A DNA stretch of 64,000 nucleotides from positions 1-64,000 of the forward strand of contig NZ_BLAY01000034.1 in NCBI RefSeq assembly GCF_020521235.1, read 5' to 3'. The notes below the pieces were generated by a model. It saw nothing but the letters and a program-made list of their open reading frames with translations. It had not been told where the DNA came from and searched no databases. A program made the translations under genes and the position numbers. This document shows, piece after piece, positions 1 through 8,932 of this stretch. How positions within the stretch are numbered: the first letter of the stretch is position 1; each line of letters begins with the position of its first letter. The DNA comes from Microseira wollei NIES-4236. Its GTDB lineage: Bacteria > Cyanobacteriota > Cyanobacteriia > Cyanobacteriales > Aerosakkonemataceae.

Positions 1-156
1 TCCTTAGCTAGTAAAAAAAACCGACTTACCTCGCTGCTTTCTGCTGTGATTGATCGCGTGCATACACTCGCTCTCTCTAGATTGATCTGGCAAGTAAGCC
101 GTTCTCAAAAATCTATCTCAGAAAATCTAAGGCTGGTTGCCAATTTGGCAGCTTAA
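1..156 (+). CDS. C-terminal end of an unidentified protein (partial)
   Basis: Frame 1 is open from the window edge for 51 codons to a TAA at 154-156, while the other two forward frames stop within the first few codons. The visible tail is basic and Leu/Ser-rich, with no recognisable motif. The stop lies 6 bases before a family A inverted-repeat element, so that element landed just behind the gene. I do not recognise the family. It could be a chance open frame, since only 51 codons are visible. Confidence 0.4.
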   Translation, partial: SLASKKNRLTSLLSAVIDRVHTLALSRLIWQVSRSQKSISENLRLVANLAA

Positions 157-162
157 TTATTA

Positions 163-317
163 ACGCAAGTTGCTACTTATAAACTTCGACGTTGCTAATT
201 GCTAATTGCTAATTGCTAATATAGGATTTTTACTGATTTCGCCATTAGCCTCGTGACCCAGGCGGTCGCCTGGGAACGCCATTAGCTTCTATTCATGAGA
301 TAACTAGCAACTTGAGT
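163..317. mobile_element. MITE family A, copy 1
   Basis: The element is 155 bp with terminal inverted repeats of the type ACGCAAGTTGCTACTTAT / ATAACTAGCAACTTGAGT. It is flanked by the 5-bp direct duplication TATTA (158-162 and 318-322). Inside are GCTAATT heptad repeats and a small CCCAGGC/GCCTGGG hairpin. It has no coding capacity. Confidence 0.8.
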
Positions 318-483
318 TATTAGTAATTTTTGGCACGTACTTTGCTTCTTAGCGAGCGCTCACCCCGATCTATAATCTTTTTGTAACATTTCTTGACAAA
401 AACCTCACAAATTACTCACATTCTTTGTGTATCTTAAAATGCGGAATTGTTAAGAGAGCGACGGACAGGGTGCAATTAGAAAA

Positions 484-3400
484 ATGAGCCATCGCACAGA
501 AACTTCCCATAAAAACAACCACCCTTTGGTTCAGCCAATCCACACCGCTGTCAAGGGAAGGGCTAGGTTTAAAGTCAACGGACTTTACCATTCGGAATCT
601 CTCAAACAACACTTAGAATTCAACCTGGCTAAGGACTTTGGCATCGTGCAAGTTCGTGCCAACCCCTTAACTGGCAATATTCTCGTCTTTTTCGCTCCAA
701 ATCGCAGCTTTTACCATATCGCCACCCAGATCGAACGCCTTGTATTAGACTACAGAAAACAAGGCGGGGAATATAGGCTGTGGTCGCAAGAAGTTGGTAG
801 GATGAAACTAGGAGCAGAGGCGCAACTTGCACTAACTACCATTGACCGCACCCGGAAATATATAGTAGGAACAGACCTCCCTGTTGTCTCAACCCAAGAA
901 CGGGTCAAAAATCTACCTAAAGACAGAAGCAATTTAAGCCAGATTATGGTTTATGTGGAAAACCCGCTCGCTGCGGCTCAAGGGCAAAAAATTGCACCCT
1001 GGCATCTAAAATCGGCAGACTCTATCATTGCTGATTTTAAAACATCAAAAACAGCGGGATTGTCGAGCAAATCTGCGAGAGAAAAGCTCAAGCAATACGG
1101 GGAGAATGTTTTATCCGAATCGGTTCCGCGCTCGGGATTAAGTATTTTTATCGACCAGTTTAAATCCCTTCCAGTCGGTCTTTTAACCGTCGCGGCAGCT
1201 TGTTCGGTTGTCACGGGAGGAGTTGCAGATGCAGTGGTGATTATGGGCGTGGTTGTTATTAATGCCATCATCGGTTACGCCACAGAAAGCAAATCAGAAA
1301 AGATAATTCATTCGCTGAAAAGTCTGGTTAAACCATCAGCATTGGCAATCCGAGATGGGACTCAAATAGAAATTAGCGCTGCTGAAGTTGTTCCGGGGGA
1401 TATTTTAGTACTCAAACCGGGCAGTTATGTCGCCGCAGATGCCAGATTAATCGAAGCAAATCGTTTGAGCGTGGATGAATCTGCGCTGACGGGTGAAAGT
1501 ATGCCGGTGAATAAAACAATTGAAACCCTCGTCAGCGAAGATGTTCCTTTGGGCGATCGCGCGAACATGGTTTACATGGGAACATTAGTCACCGGGGGAC
1601 AAGGTTATGCCGTTGTCGTCGCCACGGGAAAATATACCGAAATGGGCAAGATCCAAACCCTCGTAGGCGAAGCGGAAATACCCGAAACCCCAATGCAAAA
1701 ACAACTCGACCAAGCTGGAAATCAACTCGTTTTAATATGCGGGGCAGTCTGCGGCGTTGTCTTTGCGATCGGACTTTGGCGCGGATATGGTTTCCTGGAA
1801 ATGCTCAAAACATCCATATCCCTGGCAGTTGCAGCAGTTCCCGAAGGACTACCAGCAGTTGCTACCACCACCCTCGCCCTGGGTATTGCCAAGATGCGGC
1901 AGCACAACGTCCTCATCCGCCGCCTCGATGCCGTAGAAACTTTGGGTTCGGTTCAGGTTATTTGCATGGATAAAACCGGAACGCTGACGGCAAACAAAAT
2001 GTCGGTGGTAGAAGTATGCACGAATAATCAATGCATCAAGGTTTCTGAGGGTCAATTTATTAGATTGCTCCCTACAAAGTTAAGGGCAGGCGAGACGCCT
2101 ACCCCACAAGATTTTGAAGAGAATTCTATTAGACCTATCCCAAATCTACAGTTAAGGGCAGGCGAGACGCCTACCCCACAAGATTTTGAAGAGAATTCTA
2201 TTAGACCTATCCCAAATCTACAGTTAAGCGCAGGTGAGACGCCTACCCCACCAGAGTTGGAAGAGAATTCTATTAGACCTATCCCAAATCTACAGTTAAG
2301 GGCAGGCGAGACGCCTACCCCACAAGAGTTGGAAGAGAAGATCGACCCCTATGCTTGCGATGAACTTTTAAAACTAATTCACGTATCGGTTCTCTGCAAT
2401 GAAAGCGAAGTCAACGGACAGCAAAATGGCGAATATGTCGTTCGCGGATCTGCTACGGAAAATGCCTTAATCCATCTGGCAATCGGTGCGGGGGTCAATG
2501 TCAAAAACCTGAGAGAAAAATATCCGCTGGTGGACATCAAGCACCGATCCGAAACCCAAAATTACATGACCACGCTGCATTTGAACCAGCACCACCAGTT
2601 GCTTGCGGTTAAGGGAAGTCCCACAGAAGTGCTGGATATGTGCAGCTGGCAGATTAAAGATGGGGAAATTGTTCCCCTCGCAGAAGCAGATAGACTGGCG
2701 ATCGAGACCGAAAACGATCGCATGGCAGGTAAGGCACTGCGAGTGCTGGGGGTCGCTTATGCTCATTTCGAGAATGGCGAAAATCTCCCCGCGTCCCCCA
2801 TTCCCCCCGTCCCCGCCTCCTCTTCCTCCCCTCCGGAAAACTTGATTTGGTTGGGACTTATCGGTATGGCAGACCCCATCCGCAGCGGCGTCAAAGCGTT
2901 GATAGGCGACTTCCATCAAGCGGGAATCGAGACGGTGATGATTACCGGCGACCAAAGTCCTACCGCCTACGCCATCGGGAAAGAATTGAATCTGAGTCAG
3001 GGCGAACCTCTGGAAATTATCGATTCTACCCAGTTGGGCAAACTCGACCCAGAAGTGATGAAAGCATTGTGCGATCGCATCCATATTTTCGCTCGCATCA
3101 GTCCCGCCAATAAACTACAAATCGTCCAATCTTTGCAAAGTGCGGGCAAAGTAGTCGCCATGACGGGAGATGGCATCAACGACGCCCCCGCTTTAAAAGC
3201 AGCTGATGTTGGCGTTGCAATGGGACATACGGGAACCGATGTCGCCAGAGAAGTCGCAGATGTTGTCTTGCAAGACGATAAGTTAGAAACCACCATCATC
3301 GCTGTCAGTCAAGGGCGCACCATCTACAACAACATTCGCAAATCCGTTCATTTCCTCCTTTCCACCAACATGAGCGAAATTATCGTCATGCTTACCGCTA

Positions 3401-3981
3401 CCGCAGGTGGAATAGGTCAACCTTTAAATGCGGTGCAATTGTTGTGGTTGAATCTAGTTACCGATATTTTCCCCGGTCTTGCCCTCGCCCTGGAACAACC
3501 AGAACCAGATGTATTGAGTCAACCACCCAGAAATCCCGATGAACCTATTATAAAAGCATCGGATTTTAAGGGAATTTTATTAGAATCGGCGACTATTTCT
3601 GCTAGTTCCTTGGCAGCTTACGGTTACGCCCTGAGCAAATACGGGATCGGCCCCCAAGCAAGTACGATCGGTTTTATGAGTTTAACCTCGGCGCAACTGT
3701 TGCACGCCCTCTACTGTCGGTCTAAAACACACAGTATTTATAGCGGCAAAAAACTGCCCCCCAATCAATATTTAACCCTTGCCCTCGGCGGTTCTTTCGC
3801 CCTGCAAATTTTAGCCGCAGTTGTACCGGGTTTGAGGGGTCTATTGCAAATCGCCCCGATCAATATAGTTGATACTGCTGTCATCGGTACAAGCGCCGTG
3901 CTGCCTTTGTTACTCAATGAAGCAACAAAGGAATTAGCGTCAGCAGAACAAATGGCTAGTAGTCATATCATGTCCCCATAG
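484..3981 (+). CDS. P-type cation-transporting ATPase (P2, Ca2+-ATPase-like) with tandem-repeat insert
   Basis: This is a membrane ATPase that pumps cations by an aspartyl-phosphate cycle. The order is an N-terminal extension of about 170 residues resembling a metal-binding/HMA-type fold, the N-terminal cation-ATPase domain, TGES near residue 334, PEGLP near 453, the phosphorylation site DKTGTLT near 496, KGSP near 710, and TGDGINDAP near 893, followed by C-terminal membrane helices. All catalytic motifs look intact. Residues 533-619 are an in-frame insert of three and a half 24-residue repeats at the start of the nucleotide-binding domain. The last residues (HIMSP) and the stop codon come from a family B repeat element. 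At 1165 residues it is longer than usual because of these additions. The ion is probably Ca2+ or another divalent cation; this is inferred from the P2-like motifs only. Confidence 0.93.
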   Translation: MSHRTETSHKNNHPLVQPIHTAVKGRARFKVNGLYHSESLKQHLEFNLAKDFGIVQVRANPLTGNILVFFAPNRSFYHIATQIERLVLDYRKQGGEYRLWSQEVGRMKLGAEAQLALTTIDRTRKYIVGTDLPVVSTQERVKNLPKDRSNLSQIMVYVENPLAAAQGQKIAPWHLKSADSIIADFKTSKTAGLSSKSAREKLKQYGENVLSESVPRSGLSIFIDQFKSLPVGLLTVAAACSVVTGGVADAVVIMGVVVINAIIGYATESKSEKIIHSLKSLVKPSALAIRDGTQIEISAAEVVPGDILVLKPGSYVAADARLIEANRLSVDESALTGESMPVNKTIETLVSEDVPLGDRANMVYMGTLVTGGQGYAVVVATGKYTEMGKIQTLVGEAEIPETPMQKQLDQAGNQLVLICGAVCGVVFAIGLWRGYGFLEMLKTSISLAVAAVPEGLPAVATTTLALGIAKMRQHNVLIRRLDAVETLGSVQVICMDKTGTLTANKMSVVEVCTNNQCIKVSEGQFIRLLPTKLRAGETPTPQDFEENSIRPIPNLQLRAGETPTPQDFEENSIRPIPNLQLSAGETPTPPELEENSIRPIPNLQLRAGETPTPQELEEKIDPYACDELLKLIHVSVLCNESEVNGQQNGEYVVRGSATENALIHLAIGAGVNVKNLREKYPLVDIKHRSETQNYMTTLHLNQHHQLLAVKGSPTEVLDMCSWQIKDGEIVPLAEADRLAIETENDRMAGKALRVLGVAYAHFENGENLPASPIPPVPASSSSPPENLIWLGLIGMADPIRSGVKALIGDFHQAGIETVMITGDQSPTAYAIGKELNLSQGEPLEIIDSTQLGKLDPEVMKALCDRIHIFARISPANKLQIVQSLQSAGKVVAMTGDGINDAPALKAADVGVAMGHTGTDVAREVADVVLQDDKLETTIIAVSQGRTIYNNIRKSVHFLLSTNMSEIIVMLTATAGGIGQPLNAVQLLWLNLVTDIFPGLALALEQPEPDVLSQPPRNPDEPIIKASDFKGILLESATISASSLAAYGYALSKYGIGPQASTIGFMSLTSAQLLHALYCRSKTHSIYSGKKLPPNQYLTLALGGSFALQILAAVVPGLRGLLQIAPINIVDTAVIGTSAVLPLLLNEATKELASAEQMASSHIMSP
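2080..2340 (+). repeat. 72-bp tandem repeat inside the P-type ATPase gene
   Basis: There are three full copies (2080-2151, 2152-2223, 2224-2295) and a partial fourth (2296-2340) of a 72-bp unit containing GGCAGGCGAGACGCCTACCC. It is in frame and encodes 24 residues per unit (LRAGETPTPQ...). Copies 1 and 2 are nearly identical, which points to recent expansion. Confidence 0.95.
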
Positions 3982-4056
3982 TTAGGACTGACGCAAAGAT
4001 GCAAAGACGCGGGGACGCTCTGAGTTTTAATTAAGGGTTATTTGCCGGACATGATA
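3966..4056. mobile_element. MITE family B, copy 1
   Basis: The inverted ends are TATCATGTCC and GGACATGATA, flanked by the 3-bp duplication TCA (3963-3965, 4057-4059). The left end lies inside the P-type ATPase gene and supplies its last codons and stop. Confidence 0.75.
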
Positions 4057-4079
4057 TCAGAAGTCAGTGAAAATCAGCC

Positions 4080-4131
4080 AATTACCAACCAGCAATTACC
4101 AATTAGCAATTAGCAATTAGCAATTAGCAAT
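4080..4131. repeat. Heptanucleotide (AATTAGC)n run upstream of metK
   Basis: Degenerate and then perfect heptads of the TTAGCAA class run up to the base before the metK start codon. They leave no obvious ribosome binding site there. Similar runs occur at 30495-30545, 55362-55390, 58420-58443 and 60905-60995. Confidence 0.8.
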
Positions 4132-4132
4132 T

Positions 4133-5356
4133 ATGAAAAAAGACTTCATGTTCACATCCGAGTCCGTCACCGAAGGACACCCGGATAAACTATGCGACCA
4201 AATCAGCGATGGGATTATCGATCAATTCTTGCGGCGAGACCCCTTTGCCAGAGCGATCGCAGAATGTGCCGTATCTACGGGTATCGTCTTTATATCGGCG
4301 AGGTTTGAATCCGATGCGATCGTCGATTTCACTAAAATCGCCCGACAAGCGATTAAACAAGCAGGTTATGAGGAACCTGATTTTAATGCCAAAACTTGCA
4401 GCATCATCACAAGTTTAAAAGAATTGCCGCCTAACAAGCAGCGCTATTTAGATGAAAAACAACTATCAGAAGCAGAGATCGAACAAATTCCCGTGCAGGA
4501 TCAGGTGACGGTGTTTGGATTTGCCTGCAATCAAACCCCCGCCTTGATGCCCCTACCGATTTGGTTAGCACACCAGTTAGCAAAGCGGTTGACTGCCGTG
4601 CGGTTGGAGAAAATAGTGCCATACCTTGCCCCGGATGGCAAGACACAGGTCGGGGTGGAGTATTGCGATCGCAAACCCAATAGAATTCACAGCATCACCA
4701 TTCTGGCAAGTCTGGATAAACTCTCAGCATCCGATGCACCCGATTTCCAGCAACTCCAGAAGGAAATTCGGGAAACCGCGATCGATTTTGTCTTTCAAAA
4801 TCTAGCAATTAAACCAGATGAAAAAACCAGAATTTTCATCAATTTTGACGATCCCTTTGCCATCGGCGGTCCGGCGGTGCATTCTGGACTGACGGGGAGG
4901 AAAAATGCCATCGACACCTACGGAGAATATGCGCGCCACAGCGGTGCCGCCCTCAGCGGCAAAGACCCGACCCGCATCGACCGAGTAGGAGCATACGCCG
5001 CCCGCTATGCTGCCAAAAATATCGTAGCAGCTGGTCTTGCCGATGAATGCGAAGTGCAGTTGAGCTACTCCATCGGATTTTCCAGACCTGTTAGTATTCA
5101 GGTAGAAACCTTTGGCACGGGCAAAATCCCCGATGAGGAAATTACCGGAATTTTACAGCAGTATTTTGATTTCCGCCTCGCCGGAATCATCAAGCAGTTT
5201 AATCTTAGATTCCTACCTGCGATCGTCAAAGGTGGATTCTACAGAAAACTAGCAGTTTACGGTCATATGGGTCGCATCGATATTCCGCTTGTTCCTTGGG
5301 AAGAAACAGATAAAGTTCCTCTTTTGCAGGGATTGATTTTTCAGTCCTTGAAATAG
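4133..5356 (+). CDS. metK: S-adenosylmethionine synthetase, divergent type
   Basis: The protein would make S-adenosylmethionine from methionine and ATP in the cytosol. It starts with the family's N-terminal signature including GHPDK (residues 15-19), and has a central FGFACNQTPALMP segment and a DDPF-x-IGGP loop followed by GLTGRK and SGKDPTRIDR. The usual GGPxGDxGLTGRK stretch reads GGPAVHSGLTGRK here, and other positions also deviate. This may therefore be a second, diverged copy rather than the housekeeping enzyme. Its 407 residues are close to the family length. The ATG at 4133 follows the heptad run directly. The stop at 5354-5356 is followed at once by a family B element. Confidence 0.87.
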   Translation: MKKDFMFTSESVTEGHPDKLCDQISDGIIDQFLRRDPFARAIAECAVSTGIVFISARFESDAIVDFTKIARQAIKQAGYEEPDFNAKTCSIITSLKELPPNKQRYLDEKQLSEAEIEQIPVQDQVTVFGFACNQTPALMPLPIWLAHQLAKRLTAVRLEKIVPYLAPDGKTQVGVEYCDRKPNRIHSITILASLDKLSASDAPDFQQLQKEIRETAIDFVFQNLAIKPDEKTRIFINFDDPFAIGGPAVHSGLTGRKNAIDTYGEYARHSGAALSGKDPTRIDRVGAYAARYAAKNIVAAGLADECEVQLSYSIGFSRPVSIQVETFGTGKIPDEEITGILQQYFDFRLAGIIKQFNLRFLPAIVKGGFYRKLAVYGHMGRIDIPLVPWEETDKVPLLQGLIFQSLK

Positions 5357-5359
5357 TGA

Positions 5360-5479
5360 TATCATGTCCGGTTACATCGGAATCATTAGTAGGGAACGTC
5401 AGTAAGCTTTGTCGCCAGCGCCAAGTTCCTCGGTTGCCGTGGCCCTACAGCTGTAATTCCAATGCAACCGGAAACGATA
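5360..5479. mobile_element. MITE family B, copy 2
   Basis: The left end is TATCATGTCCGG and the right end is a decayed CCGGAAACGATA. The duplication is TGA (5357-5359, 5480-5482). It begins one codon after the metK stop. The open frame running through it (5356-5604) is not a gene. Confidence 0.65.
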
Positions 5480-5600
5480 TGAAGTGCCGCCAGGAAAATC
5501 GACTTTGGTTTCAAAAAGGGATGGTTATCGTAACCCATCCCCAAAAAAATTTTGCTAGCTTTGCCATCAGCTTCCTTCGCCCTTGTTGTTGGTCGCTAAG

Positions 5601-5891
5601 CTAACCAACCTCCGGATGAGTTACACTCGCTTCGAGTTCCTTCACCTTTTCCGCAGCAAGTTCGGCCTTAGCTTCGGCTAGGACATCCTCAAAGTTTTCG
5701 CCAACTTCTGCCAGCACTCCCTTGCCCTTTTCATAAAGGACAATTCCACCTTTGATCATTGTCTTGGCTATCGGCTTACCCATCCCTGCCGCCACTGGAA
5801 TAATGACAGGCAGAAGCACGATCGCTGCAATACCAGGAACGCCAAGACCTTCGACTAAATCTTCAAGTTCGGGGACAATTTTAGGTGCCAT
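5601..5891 (-). CDS. DUF5132-type small membrane-associated protein
   Basis: This 96-residue protein has a short N-terminal helix, a hydrophobic Ala/Val/Pro segment with a Gly motif (about residues 16-45), the stretch GGIVLYEKGKGVLAEVGE, and an acidic Ala/Glu/Lys-rich helix at the C-terminus. This is the layout of DUF5132 proteins of cyanobacteria, whose role is unknown. A GAGAGG ribosome site lies 9 bases before the ATG at 5891. It appears monocistronic and faces away from metK. Confidence 0.8.
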   Translation of the reverse strand: MAPKIVPELEDLVEGLGVPGIAAIVLLPVIIPVAAGMGKPIAKTMIKGGIVLYEKGKGVLAEVGENFEDVLAEAKAELAAEKVKELEASVTHPEVG

Positions 5892-6045
5892 AGGTTTTTA
5901 CCTCTCGGCTCCATGCACTTTTATTCTATCACCCTTGAACTAAAAATATTTAAATCCTGAATAATTTATATTAATATTTATGTGTAAATTAGGCTGGAAT
6001 TTGGGAGCAAAAAGGATACATAATTATATTGAAACAATTCTCAAG

Positions 6046-6140
6046 TTGCTAGTTATAAACTTGGGGGTTGCTAATTACTAATTCCCAGAGATATTCGTAA
6101 TATCACGATTGAGCCATTAGCCATTAGCCATTAGTAGAAA
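6046..6140. repeat. Partial family A MITE (left end only)
   Basis: TCAAGTTGCTAGTTATAAAC matches the left terminus of family A and is followed by degenerate heptads and a CCATTAG run. No right terminus is present. The rest of the 5892-6164 gap is AT-rich with no gene. Confidence 0.55.
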
Positions 6141-6164
6141 CAATACAAAGGAGGAGATGAGCCG

Positions 6165-6578
6165 ATGTCAGCCTCTAAAGCTTCAATTTCTGAAACAGCT
6201 GCTCAGTACCTAGTGCCGCGAGTTCCCTTTGCCTTCGCCGAAGATAGCGTGGGCTCGACCCTCGCCAGCCTTCCGGGCAATGCCTTCGATTCTATCGAAG
6301 CGGTTTACGTTCTGGACAGCCAAGGGCATCTATGGGGTTTAATTCGCTTGCTCGACTTGCTGAGAGCGCCAAGAGACAAGACCTTAGGCGAGGTGATGAC
6401 TGCTCAACCCCCAATGGTTAATCCCCAGGAGGATCAAGAACGGGTGGCGGGGTTGGCAGTACAATACGGTTTGACTGATGTCCCCGTGGTCGATATGCAA
6501 GGACGCCTGTTGGGAGTTGTCCCAGCACAGGCTTTAATTGGCATCTTACTCCCTTCCCGCCGGAAGAATTTGTACTGA
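6165..6578 (+). CDS. CBS-domain half of a split MgtE-like Mg2+ transporter
   Basis: The protein is 137 residues with one CBS pair (about residues 30-128) that would sense Mg2+ or adenine nucleotide in the cytoplasm. A strong GGAGG lies upstream of the ATG at 6165. The last nine residues and the TGA come from a small inverted-repeat element (6549-6651). If that element and one TA are removed, the frame runs straight into the downstream membrane protein as ...GILRREHIEDLDRLAG..., giving a 325-residue CBS-MgtE protein. The N-terminal MgtE helical domain seen in other bacteria is absent. Whether the two halves still work together is unknown. Confidence 0.85.
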   Translation: MSASKASISETAAQYLVPRVPFAFAEDSVGSTLASLPGNAFDSIEAVYVLDSQGHLWGLIRLLDLLRAPRDKTLGEVMTAQPPMVNPQEDQERVAGLAVQYGLTDVPVVDMQGRLLGVVPAQALIGILLPSRRKNLY

Positions 6579-6651
6579 ATGAACCGCGAAGACGCGAAGA
6601 ACACGAAGGAAGAGAAAAGAAGAAGTACATAATTTTCTAGCGGGATGGGAG
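6549..6651. mobile_element. Small inverted-repeat element family G, copy 1 (splits mgtE)
   Basis: The ends are CTCCCTTCCCGC and GCGGGATGGGAG, and TA is present on both sides. A second copy lies in opposite orientation at 20846-20975. Element plus one TA is 105 bp, so the reading frame is conserved across it. It carries the stop of the upstream half, and its right end contains the ATG used by the downstream half. Confidence 0.75.
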
Positions 6652-7247
6652 TAAGAAGGGAACATATCGAGGATCTGGATCGGCTGGCAGGTATTCAGCG
6701 AGAGAATACTCACGCGCACCACGCCCTAGAGGCTGCCCCAACTCGGAGGGCAGGCGATCGCCTGCCGTGGCTGCTGGTTGGACTCGTCGGCAGCATCTTG
6801 GCTACATTCGTCGTCTCGCGCTTTGAACAAGTTCTCGCAACCCGCGTCTTTGTTTCCTTTTTCGTACCCGGAATTGTCTACCTGGCAGATGCCATCGGCA
6901 CGCAAACAGAAGCAATTGTGGTGCGGGGCTTATCTTTTAACCACTCCTCCTTGCAGAAATTGCTAACCGGGGAAATATGGACGGGATTGCTGATCGGACT
7001 TGCTCTTGGTGGCCTGAGTTTTCCTTTGGTATTGGCAGCTTTTGGCAATCTCAAGCTGGCTAGTGCGGTGGCGCTAGCCATTCTGACTGCTGGGGGAATT
7101 GCTACCACCGTTGGTCTGCTTTTTCCCTGGCTGCTCTTCCGTGCTGGCAAAGACCCAGCTTTTGGATCGGGGCCAGTCGCCACCATCATTCAGGATGTGC
7201 TGAGCTTGCTAATTTATTTCATCATTATTCAACTTCTTGCGGTCTGA
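6645..7247 (+). CDS. mgtE: Membrane (MgtE-type) half of a split Mg2+ transporter
   Basis: The protein is 200 residues. A cytosolic plug-helix-like segment (EDLDRLAG, about residues 8-15) is followed by five hydrophobic helices with the family signature around PGIVYLADAIGTQTEAIVVRG (about 75-95) and a final helix. This matches the integral-membrane Mg2+-channel domain of MgtE/SLC41. The start ATG sits in the right end of the family G element, and no good ribosome site precedes it. It is in the same frame as the CBS gene 66 bases upstream, consistent with one ancestral gene. The function as a Mg2+ channel is inferred from family. Confidence 0.88.
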   Translation: MGVRREHIEDLDRLAGIQRENTHAHHALEAAPTRRAGDRLPWLLVGLVGSILATFVVSRFEQVLATRVFVSFFVPGIVYLADAIGTQTEAIVVRGLSFNHSSLQKLLTGEIWTGLLIGLALGGLSFPLVLAAFGNLKLASAVALAILTAGGIATTVGLLFPWLLFRAGKDPAFGSGPVATIIQDVLSLLIYFIIIQLLAV

Positions 7248-7252
7248 ATAGC

Positions 7253-8068
7253 TTAACCAAAACAACCCTTCACATATTGCTCGGTGACCTCTTGGGTCGG
7301 ACTTTCAAAAATCACACAGGTGCGGTCGTATTCCACCAGTTCGCCTGTACGGCTTCCTTCTTTCATTTCCAGGTTGAAGAATGCTGTCATGTCGGCAAGT
7401 CGCGAAGCTTGCTGCATGTTGTGGGTGACGATCGCAATCGTACAAAAGTGCTTGAGTTCCCGCATCAAGTCTTCAATTTGCAAGGTCGAAAGCGGGTCGA
7501 GAGCAGAACATGGTTCATCCATCAGAATGATTTCCGGTTGCAAGGCAATGGCTCGCGCAATGCACAACCGCTGCTGTTGCCCACCTGATAGATCCAAACC
7601 GCTATCTTTGAGCTTATCTTTGACTTCATCCCAAAGAAACGCCTGACGCAATGACTGCTCTACCATCTCATCGATGTTACCTTTGTAGTCGTTAACCCGA
7701 AGACCAAAGGCAATGTTGTCGTAAATAGACTTGGGAAAGGGATTCGGCTTTTGGAACACCATGCCAATGCGGCGGCGAATAGCGATCGCATCCTCTTGCG
7801 GGTGATAAATATTGCAACCATTAAACAGGATTTGCCCTTCTAAGCGAGTCCCTGGAATCAGATCGTTCAGACGATTAAAACACCGCAGTAGGGTACTTTT
7901 GCCGCAGCCAGAAGGCCCAATAAAAGCTGTAATCTGGTTTTTGTAAATCAGCAGGTCAACATTACGTAACGCCAGGGAATCACCGTAATAAAACTCCCGC
8001 ACCTGCGCGTGCAAGATCGCCTCTAAAATAGTTTTAGAGGCCGTCGCGGTAGGAGAATCTTCTATCAT
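7253..8068 (-). CDS. pstB: Phosphate ABC transporter ATP-binding protein PstB
   Basis: This is the cytoplasmic ATPase of the high-affinity phosphate importer. It shows Walker [10 protein letters not shown] near residue 53, the Q-loop region VFQKPNPFP, the signature LSGGQQQR, Walker B with [12 protein letters not shown], and the H-loop [11 protein letters not shown]. These are typical of PstB at 271 residues. No pstS, pstC or pstA lies next to it in the window, so it is a solitary copy here. Four 8-bp units spaced every 11 bp upstream (8297-8337) match a cyanobacterial Pho box on its strand and suggest induction under phosphate limitation. Confidence 0.95.
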   Translation of the reverse strand: MIEDSPTATASKTILEAILHAQVREFYYGDSLALRNVDLLIYKNQITAFIGPSGCGKSTLLRCFNRLNDLIPGTRLEGQILFNGCNIYHPQEDAIAIRRRIGMVFQKPNPFPKSIYDNIAFGLRVNDYKGNIDEMVEQSLRQAFLWDEVKDKLKDSGLDLSGGQQQRLCIARAIALQPEIILMDEPCSALDPLSTLQIEDLMRELKHFCTIAIVTHNMQQASRLADMTAFFNLEMKEGSRTGELVEYDRTCVIFESPTQEVTEQYVKGCFG

Positions 8069-8296
8069 AAGTCCCTCCTAAAGATATACTAGAACTAGCT
8101 GCGCTCACCGCTTCCCCATTCGCAACGTTGTTGCACCAACGTTGTTGCATATCCCAGATGCTGAATTACATACCAAGCGGTAAACAAGCAACTGGCTAAA
8201 CAAGCAACAGAACGATATCTTTAACCGCAGGTTAGTCCAAACCAGATGATTAGAGTTGATATTCACTATTAATTTTAATTAATTTCATATTTCCAA

Positions 8297-8337
8297 AATT
8301 AAAGAATAGGTTAACTTTTAATTAAATTTAGGTTAAG
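8297..8337 (-). promoter_or_regulatory. Pho box (PhoB/SphR-type operator) for pstB
   Basis: On the minus strand four octamers begin every 11 bp: CTTAACCT (8337-8330), TTTAATTA (8326-8319), GTTAACCT (8315-8308) and CTTTAATT (8304-8297). The PyTTAAPyPy-type octamer with 3-bp spacers is the known cyanobacterial Pho box form. It lies about 230 bp before pstB. Confidence 0.7.
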
Positions 8338-8625
8338 CTGGGTCAGATATCCGGTTTATTGGTAGAAAGAAGATGAGTTGGGTTGTGCCTGTCTTGCACT
8401 CGCTCCCCCATTTATTCTTTGAAAAAAATACTTTTAATTTCTTCTATACACCCAGGACTTTCCATGGCTTTCTCCACTCACATCTTGCACCAGGGCTAAC
8501 ACCTTAGTTTCTGGCAAATAGCTCAACTATACAGCCTAGATTTTTCGTCAAGAAACAAGGGTTTCAAGGCTTGTTGATAATCGTGCAAGATCTGAGTCCA
8601 CTAACTCCGCAACAACGGTATAAAA

Positions 8626-8666
8626 AATAACCTTTAATTAACCTTTAATTAACCGAAATTTAACCT
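8626..8666 (+). promoter_or_regulatory. Second Pho box, plus-strand orientation
   Basis: Octamers AATAACCT (8626), ATTAACCT (8637), ATTAACCG (8648) and TTTAACCT (8659) follow at 11-bp pitch. They point toward the WD40 gene about 265 bp downstream. The 8069-8932 gap holds no other gene that I can support. Confidence 0.65.
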
Positions 8667-8932
8667 AACAATCCGCTGTTGAAGAATATCCGGATAGACA
8701 TGATTATCTGTGTTTATACTAAGATAGATAAAATCAGGTGCATTGCAGAAGACCTAGCGATCTCTTTGAAATCGCTGTGTAATTAGTTAGACATCAATCA
8801 ACATTAAATCTAACCCCCTAATCTTTTCCCACCATACCCAATCCACGATAGGGTTTTAGGTGTAGTGGGAATGGAGTGTTGCGTCCCTCTTGTTTTAAGA
8901 GAGGGGATGAAGGATAATTGGGAGCGCTATAT

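Noticed and set aside
2467-3084. 205-residue open frame on the minus strand
   Set aside because: It lies entirely antisense to the conserved second half of the P-type ATPase and shows no family pattern.
5356-5604. 82-residue frame after metK
   Set aside because: It is mostly the family B element at 5360-5479 and its spacer, with no motif.
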